In this document: positions 1 to 11,942 of the stretch, piece after piece | Layout: each line of letters opens with the position of its first letter | Numbering within the stretch: position 1 is the first letter of the stretch | Assembly (NCBI GenBank): GCA_017354895.1 | Contig: CP071494.1 | Coordinates: 3,410,001 to 3,474,000 of the forward strand | DNA from: Podospora comata | Lineage: Eukaryota > Ascomycota > Sordariomycetes > Sordariales > Podosporaceae | Reading direction: 5' to 3' | Length of the DNA: 64,000 nucleotides | Translations under genes and position numbers: made by a program | The notes under the pieces: model-generated | The model's input: the letters and a program-made list of their open reading frames with translations, nothing else | Told to the model about the DNA's origin: nothing | Databases searched by the model: none

Positions 1-1417
1 ACTTGAGCAAGCTCAGTTGACACTCCGCCCTGATGCTGAGATGACAGATCTGATCCTGAAGCTCGCAGCAGCACGCACAAGATCGGGGCAAGCCAAGGTT
101 AGGATTCTTGGTCTCTCGAATATTGCCAAAGACCACTTCATCGGCATTCAAAAGATCCAATTCCCGTGGCATCTCTTTGATCGCATCTTTACTTCCTGCG
201 ACACGGGAATGCGCAAGCCAGACTTGTGCATCTACCAGCACCTGATCAAGGAGACTGGGATCGACCCTGCTCGGACTATTTTCCTTGATGACCGTGTTGA
301 GAACATTTTTGCGGCTCGTAGTCTCGGTTTGAGAGGCGAGGTGGTCGGTCGTCTGGGACCCGAAAGGTCGCAGTTAGTTCGTCTTCTTACGAACCTCTTG
401 CTGCCTGACGACACTATAATTCGCGCCGAGGGGTTCTTGAGGTCCCGAGCGGGTAACCACCTCTCTGAGTTCGAAGGGAAGGACGTGTCTTTCCGCGACA
501 ACTTTTCGCAGCTTCTTCTATGGGAGCTCACGGGAATGGAAGAGCTTGTGTATCTCACATGGCCAAGCCGTCCATCACTTGAGGTATCTTCAGCTTCGTC
601 ACCGGTCGACACCATTTCCAATCCAGACTCCGCCGTGGAGCTACTCCTAGACGAGAGCCCCTCTAGCTCGTCCCAAAAAGTTAAACCCGCCACCACCTCG
701 TCCCCGTTCTGGAATTACTTCTCCTCCCAACCAGTCCTCACAACCAACACGTTCCCCGCCGACGCAGATACCACGTCGATCGCTTACCTCAGCCTGCCAG
801 AACAGCACCTCTCTTCGGTGGTGCCGCCATCAGAAGCCATGGCCGCCATGGCAGCCAACACGAGCGCCGATGGTATCATCCAGGTCTACTTCAGCTCTTC
901 CCGTCCGCACACCTGCCCTGTAGTCTGCGTTAATGTCCTTCGGTTCTTTAACAAGTTTTCTTCTACTCCCGTTGAAACCGACGATCGCCTCAAGCCCACC
1001 GTTGACTTTGTCATCAACTCGCTTGCTAACAGGGCGTATGTTCACGGCAGCAGGTACTACGTCCCAGAGGCGTTTTTGTATTTTGCCGCGCTGTTCTACA
1101 ATGAGTGCAAGGGGAGTTCACCTGGTTTGTGGGGGAGGTTGGATGAGCATATGAAGGGGGCTTTGCTGGAAAGGTTGAGGGTGTCGGCTGCGGGGAATGC
1201 GGCTGCGCTGGCGATGAGGGTGAGGGCTTGCCAGGTTGTTGGGTTGGGGAGGGAGGTGGCGAAGGGGGATTTTGAGGAACTGTTGGGGTTGCAGAGGGGG
1301 GAGGATGGGGGGTGGCAGGCAGGGTGGTTTTGCAGGATGGGGAGGACAGGGGATGCGATTGGGAATAGGGGGTTGACTACGGGGATGGTTTGGAGGGTTT
1401 TGAGGGATTGGTCGTGA
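1..1417 (+). CDS. HAD-like / terpene-cyclase-like protein, 3' part
   Basis: The frame is open from base 2, so the gene begins outside the window; about 471 residues are visible. The N-terminal part is a haloacid dehalogenase (HAD) fold: the lysine motif lies in MRKPDLCIYQ and the acidic motif in IFLDDRVENIFAARSLGLRG. After a Ser/Thr-rich linker, the C-terminal half has PVVCVNVLRFF, NRAYVHGSRYYVPEAFLYF and DGGWQAGWF followed by IGNRGLTT, which resemble the alpha-barrel (beta-domain) of terpene cyclases. Proteins with this pairing are found in fungi, and HAD-type enzymes such as AstC and drimenol synthases make drimane sesquiterpenes; whether this one does is inference. The C-terminal coding bases are strikingly G-rich. 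The upstream catalytic HAD aspartate cannot be checked here. Confidence 0.72.
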   Translation, partial: LEQAQLTLRPDAEMTDLILKLAAARTRSGQAKVRILGLSNIAKDHFIGIQKIQFPWHLFDRIFTSCDTGMRKPDLCIYQHLIKETGIDPARTIFLDDRVENIFAARSLGLRGEVVGRLGPERSQLVRLLTNLLLPDDTIIRAEGFLRSRAGNHLSEFEGKDVSFRDNFSQLLLWELTGMEELVYLTWPSRPSLEVSSASSPVDTISNPDSAVELLLDESPSSSSQKVKPATTSSPFWNYFSSQPVLTTNTFPADADTTSIAYLSLPEQHLSSVVPPSEAMAAMAANTSADGIIQVYFSSSRPHTCPVVCVNVLRFFNKFSSTPVETDDRLKPTVDFVINSLANRAYVHGSRYYVPEAFLYFAALFYNECKGSSPGLWGRLDEHMKGALLERLRVSAAGNAAALAMRVRACQVVGLGREVAKGDFEELLGLQRGEDGGWQAGWFCRMGRTGDAIGNRGLTTGMVWRVLRDWS

Positions 1418-2022
1418 TTTTGGAGGACAGAGGCTCCAGTTGGGTGGGGGAAGTTGGGCTTGTGAGTAGGGGATAAGTAAACAATGATGGAGGCGTTGGC
1501 CGGGGAACGCGAAAAGGGGCTTCAACTAGGCACATCAAACTGTGTATATTGAAAGAGAATTCAGAGAAAATGATTTTTCCATCCATATTTCGTTCTTTTC
1601 GAATGATATACATAATTCCATGGTGTTTCCATGTCTTGTACCTATGAGGAAGCCCAATTTCAAGTGTTTGTATTGCTACAGGTAAACTCAGTAATGACGC
1701 TTTTGGGCTGTGTACCACCTATGTGCTCCCAACCAAACTGCTCCAAGCCCGCCAACCAGAAGAAGCGCCCAAATTGGCCAAGTCAGGAACAGGGATGAAA
1801 AGTTGCGTTAGGAAGGTATCTGGATCGTGCCTTGAAGCTGTAGCCACAAGTATCCCCATTAGTTATGGCAGTATCAAATAAAAGAAAACGAATGAATCCT
1901 CCAGCCAGGCTACACTGCTTTGTGGCTGCTAATTGTGTATCCTCGGGTGTCTAAGGTAGATACTGATGGTGAATGCCAAGACTTGGTGATGGGGTCATGT
2001 GGAGCTCAAAAAAGAGCCAAAA
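1418..2022. other. Intergenic, 605 bp
   Basis: This stretch lies downstream of the HAD/cyclase-like gene and ends in the T-rich terminator of the 5S gene. It has short AT-rich segments and stop codons in all frames. I see no gene in it. Confidence 0.6.
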
Positions 2023-2141
2023 ACATACAACACCAGGGATTCCCCAGTGGTCACCCACCTGAGTACTGGTCTGGCCCTTGGCAGCTTATCTAGGGGAGAG
2101 CGGACGGGATCCCGAGTTTTCTGCCAGGTATGGTCGTATGT
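2023..2141 (-). rRNA. 5S ribosomal RNA, copy 1
   Basis: The 119-nt sequence reads, on the minus strand, from ACATACGACCATACC to GGTGTTGTATGT, with complementary ends and the internal GGTGGGTGACCACTGGGGAA segment typical of fungal 5S rRNA. It resembles the dispersed 5S genes of Neurospora and is transcribed by RNA polymerase III for the large ribosomal subunit. A T run follows the 3' end directly and a second one lies a few bases further. A TATAAA sits 29 bp upstream. It is base-for-base identical to the copy at 46830..46948. Confidence 0.96.
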
Positions 2142-2164
2142 GACAATTATGGCTAGAGTTAGAG

Positions 2165-2170
2165 TTTATA
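2165..2170 (-). promoter_or_regulatory. TATA-like element of 5S copy 1
   Basis: TATAAA begins at -29 relative to the 5S start. In Neurospora a TATA box near -29 is needed for 5S transcription, and the second 5S copy in this window has an AT-rich element (CATAATA) at the same distance. The sequence and spacing are seen directly; function is inferred from Neurospora. Confidence 0.6.
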
Positions 2171-3967
2171 CAACAACAATGGTTTGTGCCTGGCCGATAT
2201 GAAATGTGATGGCCGAAGTTTGAGGGGAACGTACAGCGTTCTGTTTCATGTCGAGGATTCCTCACTGATCCTATCTCTTCTAAATCTGCTCATGATTCAT
2301 GGACTTTGAACTTGTCGCCCTGGCTGTTGCCGCCCTCGTTCTAGGCGCTAAAATTGACCCTCACGCCTGCCCTGGTTGCTATGCCCGACACAGTAACCCG
2401 CCCTTTGAATACATGCCATGATATCCGTTTGAAATTGTGTTCCAATCATGATTCTCTCATAATTTAGTGCTGAATCCCTGAGTTGGTGTACCTACAGTAC
2501 CAGAGACAAATTTGACATCTACCTCAAGCTACCAATCCTAAGTATCAATTATCCTATCATCTATCCCCAATCAATAAACCACTTAATTCTTCGTGCAAGC
2601 CCAAAAAAAAGTGCGGTTTGTCCAAATCCCCCGCTAGGACTTACACAAAAGATACAATCTCAGATTCAATATGCGTGCCCCTTGCCAGACCTCCATCAAG
2701 ACCAAACCTGATGTCATTCGCAACAAGTTGTTTGGGCATTCTTTGCAGGATTTCAATACCGTCATGTTTCTTTTACTTGCCCCCAGTGCTCCCTTTACCG
2801 TGCAGACCTCAGCTACTAAGGTGATGTCATGAAAGCTTAGGGGGAAGGGTGTCCTCCACCTCTCCCGCCTGCCTTCCAAGTGCCCACAGTCCCTTCCTCC
2901 CATGATAACCTCAGTACATTGGGCCTACCCCCGTTCCCTCCTACCCCTAGAACGAGCCAAGCACACCATTTAAGCCCAATCAAAGCCGCTTGGTACCATA
3001 GAAAGTGGGCAGATGGGTGTAATGCACCAATGATGACCAAAAATAATCCATTCATTCTAATGGGATGAGGGTTCAGTCTCAAGTCAGACAAATTCTTAGA
3101 ATGAATACGGCACTGGGGAATTGAGGCGCTGGGGAATTGAGGGCCTGGGGGATTGTCGGACTGGGGGTCTATAACTCAATGAAACATCTCGAGAAAGAAA
3201 CATTGTTTCTTATGATGAGAAAAACAAAGGTTTAAGTTCTGAGACGCATTCTGTTTAATAAACCACGGGAAGCATAGGGTGTTGTGATGGAAACGTGCCT
3301 TTGATGATTTTGTCCCTGTGGGACAAGAAAGAAATGGCAGAGGAAGACAGAAATTTATACTGCATTGGACCTGTGATAAAGTTTGCTCAATTGTGCTTAA
3401 GCTTCATGACGCGAAATGGCGGTGGCAATCCGGCTTGCGCATGTTAAGCGCCTTGCAGCTGTTATCAGTCAGCCTCACGAGGCTGAGGATATAAGCTTCT
3501 TAGACTATATGTTTGATGTTGGGACGTACGAACACCTTTTCAAGTCCCTTTCTGGGCTCCAATGGATCCCATGTTTCTTGTATAGACATATTTCTTTATG
3601 GATATATTGTCTCTTGTGAATATAATTGAATAATATCCATCAATGAATTGCTAATAAGCATTGAATCCAATAATTTACACTTAAACAGTAACTTAACAAT
3701 GAAAAGATGAAAGCACTTGATTCACCTGTTATCATCAAACCGGCTGCTCAAATCCACTGACGGGACTTGAGCTGAGTTTTGCAGGTGGCGACATATCTGA
3801 AAACATTGGGGCGGTTGTTCAAGGATGGGTACCTCGGTACCTCCTAAGGTTCAGGCAGGACACTTTCAGTTCCGATCGATGCCACCGAAATTGGGTATAA
3901 GACCAACAATTTCACCTCTGTGAGGGTGCTCTCTCCCATCTTCCTTACTTGCCGAAACAGTACATTC
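2171..3967. other. AT-rich intergenic, 1.8 kb
   Basis: This lies between the 5S gene and the DUF7136-like relic. All frames are short and broken. Near 3110-3165 there are four loose tandem copies of a ctgggg(a/g)att-like unit. Much of the rest is AT-rich and reads like decayed DNA, but I cannot name a source. No gene is supported. Confidence 0.5.
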
Positions 3968-4719
3968 ATGACCCCTGACGTTCGCCATGTGCAGCATCAA
4001 AACCTTATCCTATTCTTTCCTCTCATGTTTTCACCATGCAGTGGACAGCCTTCGCCAAGTATCGTTCAACTGGATCTTTTCTTCCCCAGAAATCAGTCGA
4101 CATACCAGCCCACATATCCTTTTCTGTGGTATTCGCCATCCACAACCCTAGCGTTCTCTGGCCCATCCACTGGATGTTTACATGGCCGCTTCAGTCACTA
4201 ACGCCAACTGTGAATGGAACTGATCTTGGCTCAGTCGACGAAAGTGAGATTTTTGGACGGGGCGATCCTGGGAACTACCAAAGCATCGCGTCAGACCCTT
4301 GGCTGCTCATCCACGGCGTGAAGAATCTGGTCAACTCAACCTCATCAAAGTTCCTCCTAATAGTCTCCCTGACAATCAGCCATATTTGTGAACCCAGCGG
4401 ATCACAGATTCCTCCAGGGGCCAAGGGGTGGAGCCGCTCAGTCGACAACGTCATCTTCTTCAACCACTCAAGGAACGGCATCTTACCGGACGTTGAGCAT
4501 GCGGGATTTTGCCCTTTGCTAGTTGGTCCCATGAGATTCTATACAGTGGGAAAATATCCCTTCCCAGTGCAGCCGGAACTTTCACCCGTCAAGGACTGCG
4601 CCTACAAGATCGACCCAAGCACACATTCAAGAGTGGAGGAAAGCATGCTCGTGAGTTTCTCGTGTAAAGGCAGGGGGATTTCCTGTCCCAACACCACTGG
4701 ACTTGTCGGGCCGTGTTGA
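3968..4719 (+). pseudogene. DUF7136-like secreted protein with a frame break
   Basis: The reading resembles fungal DUF7136 proteins, a secreted family of unknown function: VQLDLFFPRNQSTYQ near the mature N terminus, VVFAIHNPSVLWP next, and C-terminal cysteines (DCAYKID, SFSCKG, SCPNTTG) at the expected places. The first motif (from the ATG at 3968, with a hydrophobic LILFFPLMF stretch) and the rest (another frame, to the stop at 4719) join only across an apparent -1 shift near 4115, and no GT..AG intron fits there. It is either a pseudogene or carries a sequencing error. An alternative ATG at 3987 in a third frame is less convincing. It stands just upstream of the decayed chitinase on the same strand. 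Confidence 0.5.
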
Positions 4720-5495
4720 AAGAGCTCGACTGCTTCCGAGGCACATGGACTGAAAGATGGTTGGAGGACATTATTCGGGGCCGGTGGGGTGGGGATGTTT
4801 GGGCTGTTACTTTAACGCCACCATGTAAAACAGACCCTCTTGCCTGCAGCTTCGGCTTAGAGTTTCGTTTGTGGGTCGCTGTGGCTTTCATATATTGTGA
4901 AGCAGCCCCTCTTTTGTGCAGCTTCAAATTTCACAAGGTGCCTGCCTCGTTCTCATCAGCCATTCTCATCAGTCACGTTTCTTGATTTGGAAGCTGGGAA
5001 CGCCACACAAACAAAACTCCACACGATCTTCTTCTGCTTTACGAGATGTTGGATTGTCTCGACCGGTGAAAGGGGGGGTCAATGGTCCTGTTCATTCCCG
5101 AACACTGAGAAAAAATGCTAATAGTGGACACGTCCAGAGGCATGAAGATGGACAAGTCTGAGCCTCGGGGAATTAGTTGGCATGTTAGGCGGAACAGAGC
5201 CCCTTTCTGGAGCTCTCTGTCATGGACATCGAGGAACCTCTTCCCGAGGAGTTACCGAGAATGAATGTCGTCCGAAAGCCAACCGCCTCTCGAAAGAGGA
5301 TGAACGTTCAGTAAACAAGAAACCGAGGTATCCATCAATGTCATTGCACAATGGTATTCGATGGTATTTGCTCAGCAGTTCCTTCAAAAGACGGTACTCG
5401 CCAGCTCTCAGCATCGTAGTGCCCAGACATTCGATGCCATGGGTATCACAAAGACTACCTGAGACTTTCGGAAACCCAACTACAGGGACCTCAAC
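4720..5495. other. Between the DUF7136-like and chitinase relics
   Basis: There is no intact gene. A short open stretch starts MDIEEPLPEELPRMNVV at 5223 and another frame ends AQTFDAMGITKTT at 5462; together they hint at a small decayed gene, possibly split by an intron, but I do not recognise it. Confidence 0.35.
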
Positions 5496-8400
5496 ATGGC
5501 TGTTTGTTATCTTATTTGCCTACTTCTTTTCCAACCAGCGGCATCTCAAAGCCTAAAGAGCCTTGCCGGGTACTTTTCTTCTCTTTCGTTGATCAAATGC
5601 CCTGTTCGCTGTGACGACTCCGCTCCCTCCCAGAATTGGACTCGTTACCACGCCGTGGATCAGCTTACGACTTGCGACAAGCCACCACATCTCAGCTTTG
5701 CGTTCAGCTCACCAAGCCCCAACGTTGACAATCAGGACAATATCACCACACCTTTCGTGGTCCTCAGTTGCTCCACCAATAAAGGGCACTTGGTCCTTGA
5801 TGAGCAGTCGAAGGTGTTCGACAGCTTGACCAAAAAAGGCACCAAGAACAGCACCGCCAACATCGAGGTATTCTCAAAATCTGTTTCGGACCTTCAAATT
5901 CCTGGCCAGAAGTTCGCAGTCATCAGAGAGATCCAGGCATCTCTTCTCTTCAACACCAGCGCAGCAACGGAGCAATTTGACGGCAGCATTAGACTTGTGG
6001 TCAATTATGGAGACACCACATTGGGTGTGTATATTAGGGGAGGACTTGACATGAAGGGGGTGGCTCTCTTCCAGCTAGAAGAGTTCATAGCTCTCGTCCA
6101 GGACCGCGACGACAACACATTGACTGGCCTCCAGCTTTGTGGGGCTAACCGCACCGCACAATACACCATGGGAGTCTTTCTCGACACCACCGCTGATGTG
6201 GCACTGAGGCTCTTCAGGGTACAGCATGCACTCGAGGCCTGGTCCTTGTCGCATTGTGTCGTGGGACTTGGTCAACGGGAGTCACTCAAGCCTTCCACAT
6301 TTTGGATGCGTGAGCCCAGTAGAACAGCCCTCCTCAATGGTACCAACAGCATCGACAACTGGACGACGCCCGTTTCACCATTCAATCGCGCTATGGCAAA
6401 GACATCATCTCATGTGCCCGAGTGCCGGACGATCCAAGTTGCCTCCGGCGATAGCTGCGCATCTCTGGCCCAAAAGTGCGGGCTGAAGAACGCCAACGAC
6501 ATCACCAAGTTCAAATCCACAGAAGTACTTTTGTGCCACACCTGCGCTTATTACATTGTCAAGAACGGAGATTTTTGCAACAAGATAGCTGCTGCCAGTG
6601 TCTTGACGGTCCAGGAGCTGGAGAAGTTCAATGAGAACACATGGGGCTGGAATGGTTGTGACAAGTTATATGTCGGCAACACCCTCTGCCTCAGCAAAGG
6701 AAACCCACCACTTTCCGCTCCGGTCCCACACGCCATCTGTGGACCACAAAAGCCGGGAACCACCTGACCACCGCCGGGGATAGATCTTGCGTCTTTCAAT
6801 CCATGCCCGCTCAATGCCTGCTGCACTGTCTGGGGTCAATGTGGCACGACAGCCGAGTTCTGCACCGTCAAAGGTGTCCCATTCGGTACTCCTATCAAGC
6901 CGTGAAGGGTCGGGTACAACTCCAACTGTGGGATGAAGTTCATGAATAATGCTTCCCCTCCGTCAGAGTTCAAGAGGATAGGCTACTTTGAAGCCTGGAG
7001 CTCGGCTAACAAAAACGAGCGGCCTTGCCTGTTTATGGATGCCACCCAGATTCCGACAGGATACACACATGTGCATTTTGCCTTTGGGGAGGTATCCTTT
7101 AACTTTGCCGTGGGTGTCAGCAAGCTCAAAAACCAGCTATGGTCGGTCTTTTCGGATGGTCGACCCATCCTGCACCGGTCCTATGTGTACATTTACCGGG
7201 GCACTGTCCGGAGCAAAACCTGGACGTTGCACATGCACCGCCGGATATCTCGCCAATGCAGAGATTCAGGAGATTTTGTATTACGACAAGTCAACACGCA
7301 CCTATTACGATGAAGGCATCGTGAGTGACATTCTGGTGTACGGATCTGACTGGGTTGCCGACATGAACAACGACAACAAAGGGCGTCGGGAGGCTCTGTG
7401 GAAGTCAATGAACTTTGGCGGCGTCTCAGACTGGGCGATCGGCCTTGCCGAGTTTTTACCCAATGATGTCTCTCAGGTTCCGTCACTGTCAATGGAGGAG
7501 ATCAAGGAAGACTGGGCCAACATCACCTGCAAACACCCCTACGCGAGGAACAGCAGCTACAGGGAGTCAGACCGTTGGAAAACCCTCAAGGTTGATGAGG
7601 CTTGGAAGCATGTTGTTGGTAAGTGGGACGCTTGCGCAAAGTCCGGCTTGCCTTTCCCTGTTTTTGTCAGCTGTCTTCTCAATGGTCCCGATGGTATGTA
7701 CTGCGGCTCGATATCCTCCACAAACAACTGCCTTGCAACAGTCGAATGCAGTGACGAATCCGAACGCCGGCCGGCAGCAGCTCTCCTTTTGAGTTCATTT
7801 GTGAAGCTTGCTGGGATCTATTACGAGCTGTACTATGGAATCCAAGCAGCTCAGGTCAATCTTATCACGACACTGTCCAAGTTCTCGAGCACTTTTGCAC
7901 CAGAACAAAAGGCGGACGAGTCTTTGACCATGACTTTGAATATCTTGAGCGCTGGCTTCGGTGTGCTGGCAGGCCCAGTCTTTGCGAAGGCATTTTCGTC
8001 TGCAAATTTCTTCTCTCAAAATCCTGGTATTGGAGAGAAGCTGGAGTCGGCAGTGATGAAGGGCGTAGAGTTTGGCCTGGCTGAGGCTAAGGAATACGCC
8101 AAAAAAAACCCTGTAGGTCTCGTCCTTTTCCCCATGTCCTTTTATCCTACACATCAGACAGTTAGACCTTAACACTTCGGCTGTAGAAACGAGCCCGTGA
8201 CGGAGGATCTCGCATCGCAGTTCAACTGGATTGTGATGAGTTGGAAAGAAATTGTCGACATTACACAACGCCAAGCCTTCTCTGAGATGAAAGATGGGGT
8301 TAGCTATCTCAGCAGCATGATGAGCAACGGCAAGCTGCTCAAGGTCGAGCCGATGAACAGGTTTGACACGGAATCCGCCATGGTCAAAGTCCTGTATGCC

Positions 8401-8975
8401 TTCCTGATTCCGCATGTCTGGCATCTCCGAGCCTACAGCCCTGTTTTCATCCACGCCGAGTGGGACTGCCAAAAGGTTGGGGTCGACAAGTTCATATGGC
8501 TCCAGTCCGGCGACAAGGATGTGGCCAAGATGTGCATCGACAACCCGTCAGCACTACTTTCTTTACCCTGGAGGTCCAACGATAATAGACCACAACTGGG
8601 GCAACTGGGGTGGAGGTTCGGAGCCGAATCGAATGCCGGCCTTGCCAGGCACAGAGACTCTCGGGTCTCCATTGATGGATGGGCAAAACGATCTCATGTG
8701 GGGATGGATCACGCAGATGGACATTGCAAGAAGGTACGTCATTTCACAAACATGTTGACCCCGAGCACAACTGCATGAGTACCCGCTGACAGCTTGACGG
8801 TGTCTTGAAGCGCCACGCCAAGTGCGGAAATAAAGGCTTCGACAAGCTTCCGGATCTCTTCAATGGGGAACACCGGAATAACTTGATCAGGGAGGTCACA
8901 AACGGCGATGTCAAGCTTCTGTCGGGGATCATGAACATCCCCATGTGTGACCCTCAAACAGTCTTTGACAACTAA
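5496..8975 (+). pseudogene. GH18 subgroup C chitinase relic, LysM-bearing
   Basis: The region follows the layout of large LysM-containing GH18 subgroup C chitinases of fungi. It starts with a signal peptide (MAVCYLICLLLFQPAAS) and the family opener LKSLAGYFSSL..CPVRCDDSAPS, followed by two LysM modules (TIQVASGDSCASLAQKCG and YYIVKNGDFCNKIAAAS), a chitin-binding type 1 module (NPCPLNACCTVWGQCGTTAEFC) and the start of the GH18 barrel (RIGYFEAW, PCLFMDATQI, YTHVHFAFGE). The reading then jumps to the late barrel (GPMCTFTG, AGYLANAEIQEIL), so the central part with the DxxDxDxE catalytic motif is missing. The long C-terminal region continues to a stop at 8975. Two introns with good signals remain (8112..8186 and 8734..8792). 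The frame is broken in several places, so no full-length enzyme is expected. Confidence 0.85.
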
Positions 8976-9354
8976 AAGAAGCGGACAGCCGGCCAAAAGA
9001 TGGATTGGGCATCATTTCCTTGTGACGAAGAGTAGCCTCGCTGCATGTGGCACTGTTCTCAGTCCACTGCCGCCGCTCTGGCATCTGTTTTTCGAGGGCG
9101 GCTTCATTCAAGACAACCTGGTGTGGATGAGCAGGGTGGCCGGCATTAGGGCCGGGCTGTGATGCTTTGGGAGTTTTTTGGGTAAGGTATATCATGGTTA
9201 GATTGTTACACTCGCTTAACATATTTATTTGTATCTACATGCTTGATACTAAAACTTGTGTCTTACCTTATCACCATGGCCCTCTTCGATGCCTTACAAT
9301 AGAGACCGAAATATGCATTCAAAGGCTTGAAAGAGACGAGATACACCTTTTAAC

Positions 9355-9385
<31 letters not shown>

Positions 9386-10276
9386 TATATTTCACCTGCC
9401 TTAAATTATCGTTGGATCCTCCTGAACTATCCTTTTAACCCCCTAACTATATTTAAACCATTTCCCTGTCCTTAAACACTTCTTCATTCCCTTAATTTCA
9501 AACGCTTTTCGACTATCTTAGACTACCCCTATACTATCTTGAAGCCCCTTGGAATAAATATGGATTCAAAATCTTTTAGATATCTTTCAAGGTTCATTTT
9601 CCACATTCAGAGGCCTATTCACTCTCCTCCAAGGCCTAAGTCCCGAATATCAATTCCCATCTTTCGTTCACGACACATGTACACATGCCCACATCTCAAC
9701 ATTTGCCTCGATGCCTAAATCTCAACTCCCTAAAGACCTCTATCCATCTAAACCACCATCAAACACCTGAATGTATTAAAACACAATAAATGCAATCAGA
9801 GTAATACTTGACATTCAAACTGGCCTCAAAGGATCAAGTCATTTCTTATCCCCTGCATCAAGCGAAGCCTAAGTTCTTCTTTGCCTTGTCAGGAGATACC
9901 CACTCCATCCAGTTCTAAACACCAGCCGTCATCTACAATCAAACAGTCACGAGTCCAAATCGAAGCTGATGTAAAAGAAAACAAAAGCCGCAGGGCCATT
10001 GTTAATTAAATATGTGCCTTGAAGCAGCAAGGAAACAAAAAGCCCAGCTACACAAAAATCCCATCTTGGCAGCTCAACCATCTAAACCAGGCCAAATGTT
10101 CCCCATATTCCACTCTCCGACCCATCTCCCCCATCGAAAGATATTATCTATAAACCCCCAACTCTATCTTCTATTCCCATCACCGCCCTCCTCCCCTTCC
10201 CCTCCCAAACAAAACTCCCTTTCACTCTCCAACCTCTTCTCAAGAGAATATCTCTAGCTCAATACCAGGCCAAAAT
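8976..10276. other. AT-rich intergenic, 1.3 kb
   Basis: A T18 run is followed directly by A9 around 9358-9386, then a T-rich, CCTTAA/CCCTAA-like biased stretch runs to about 9560. Beyond that come C-rich runs near 10130-10250. No open frame has coding character. The strand bias suggests decayed DNA, with no identifiable family. Confidence 0.5.
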
Positions 10277-10712
10277 CTAGCACTGGCCATCATTGGGGTC
10301 GGAGCTATTTTTCAAAAACCATGTCAGCAAAAAGTGTCGGCACCACCACCATCAAAGAAAACACTAACCTGTAGTACCAGTTATCAACATTGTTGTAACC
10401 CCCCTTGTTCTGATTGCACCCGTCAACCTCCCTGCTGAGACGGTGGATGCAGTCGGCGTCGTCCCAGTTGCGGCGCGAGTTGGCCTTGTTCTGGACCCAA
10501 AACTCCATCTTTTGCTTGCCGCCAGAGTTGACGCACAGGGGGATCTTCTCCTGGATGCCAAAGGTGACGGAGAAGCGGCCCTTGGTGCAGGCGTCGGTGA
10601 TGGCGCGGCGGGCGGCCGCCTTGTCGTTCCAGGTCACGCCTGAGGTGTGGCAGGTGGCCGAGACGGCGGAGGCGGTGGCCATGATGGCGACGAGGAGGTT
10701 GGTGAGCTGCAT
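10277..10712 (-). CDS. Small secreted cysteine-rich protein
   Basis: This is a 123-residue protein in two exons: 10369..10712 and 10277..10304, with the intron at 10305..10368 (GTTAGT..AATAG). Splicing replaces a read-through tail with SSDPNDGQC. A clear signal peptide (MQLTNLLVAIMATASAVSA) precedes a mature chain of about 104 residues with six cysteines (in TCHTSG, DACTKG, PLCVNS, DCIHR, GCNQN and the C-terminal QC), enough for three disulfides. The mature part is rich in Asn, Trp, Tyr and Lys. It looks like an apoplastic or effector-like protein; I do not recognise a named family. It stands alone, with 1.2 kb free upstream. Confidence 0.8.
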
Positions 10713-11942
10713 TTTGGTGGTGATGGTTGGGGGCTTGGTTGAGGTAGAGTAGATGGTTGAGGCTGTTGAAGATGGGAGTGTTGATGGTGATGAGGGATAT
10801 GTGTTGTCTGGAGGTGGGAGACGGGCGTTCTTATAGATGGCGTGCTCATGCTTTCTGGTGTCTCCTCTTCAACCGTCAAACCCGCCTTCGTGCTGATGGT
10901 CACCGTCGAGCATCTGGTAAAGCGCCTTCATCTCCCCCCTACAGATTGCCTGTCAGACTACCGGTGACCACAAGATGAGCTGGTGGATCCTTTGATCGCC
11001 AGCTGTCGGCGTGAAGCTGTTTACCGCCTCGTGCCAAGGTGATGGTCCAGAACATCCTTCTGAGGGTTTGGTGATGAGAGCCCCCCGGTAGTGAAACATC
11101 CCGTCGGCATCTTGATGGCAAGGCAAGGATAGATAGTGCCCGATCCCAGCCCTACGTCTCCATTGTGGGGAGGCCCGAACATCATTGGCTGACCCTTGTA
11201 AGGTAGATCCGTAGGATCGGTGTCAGCCAATTGGCATAAATGTGAATTGATGTAGTTCCAGTTGAGCCGGGAGATGTGAAGGATCTCAGGTGCTGACTAC
11301 CTAAGGTGGGTAGCTACACTACTCCATAGCGTTCGCTATGTGCTTGCTGAAAGATCATGATTGACAACCGGTCTTTGGGCGATCTTGAATCGCTAGTTTG
11401 GCACGGAAAAGTTGCCAAACTATGCTGTCACATCAGGGGAGCGTGTGTTGCAAGAGCTGTTCGTTTCTTCTCGTTCCCAATTGAGAACTCGCCTCCGTGC
11501 TCAGGTCACCGCTACCCCTTCATCTCTGGCTCTCTCGTCGCTAAACCCTGAAGATAACGTCCCATGATATCTGCCACGTTTGGCTGAAGGATTTCCTATG
11601 GCCATAAGCAGCCACGATTCAATAATCCACTCTCATATCCCTACCTAGCTCAGGCTGCTGTTCTCAGGTTTAGTGGTCACAGGTTCCACGGCTGGTCCAA
11701 GCTTTGTGCCATCAAGGTAATCTCGCCAGTGAGCTAAACATTCATAAATCGTTATGCCTAGAATGGCATAAGTTATGACCGAACAACACCCTGAGTTCAG
11801 GAGGGACATCGCATCAAGGCTTCATGCCACATATATGCCCCCTTCATAACATTGAACAATGAATAAATGTTGTTTGATATAGTTATGGTGTATTTCATTA
11901 TTTCACTCCTTGAAAACAAGCCATCTCAACATTTCACCAAGG
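10713..11942. other. Intergenic between secreted protein and UTP13
   Basis: This holds the promoter of the secreted protein and the 3' flank of UTP13, which is read towards it. The part next to the secreted-protein start is G/T-rich. No gene is seen. Confidence 0.55.
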
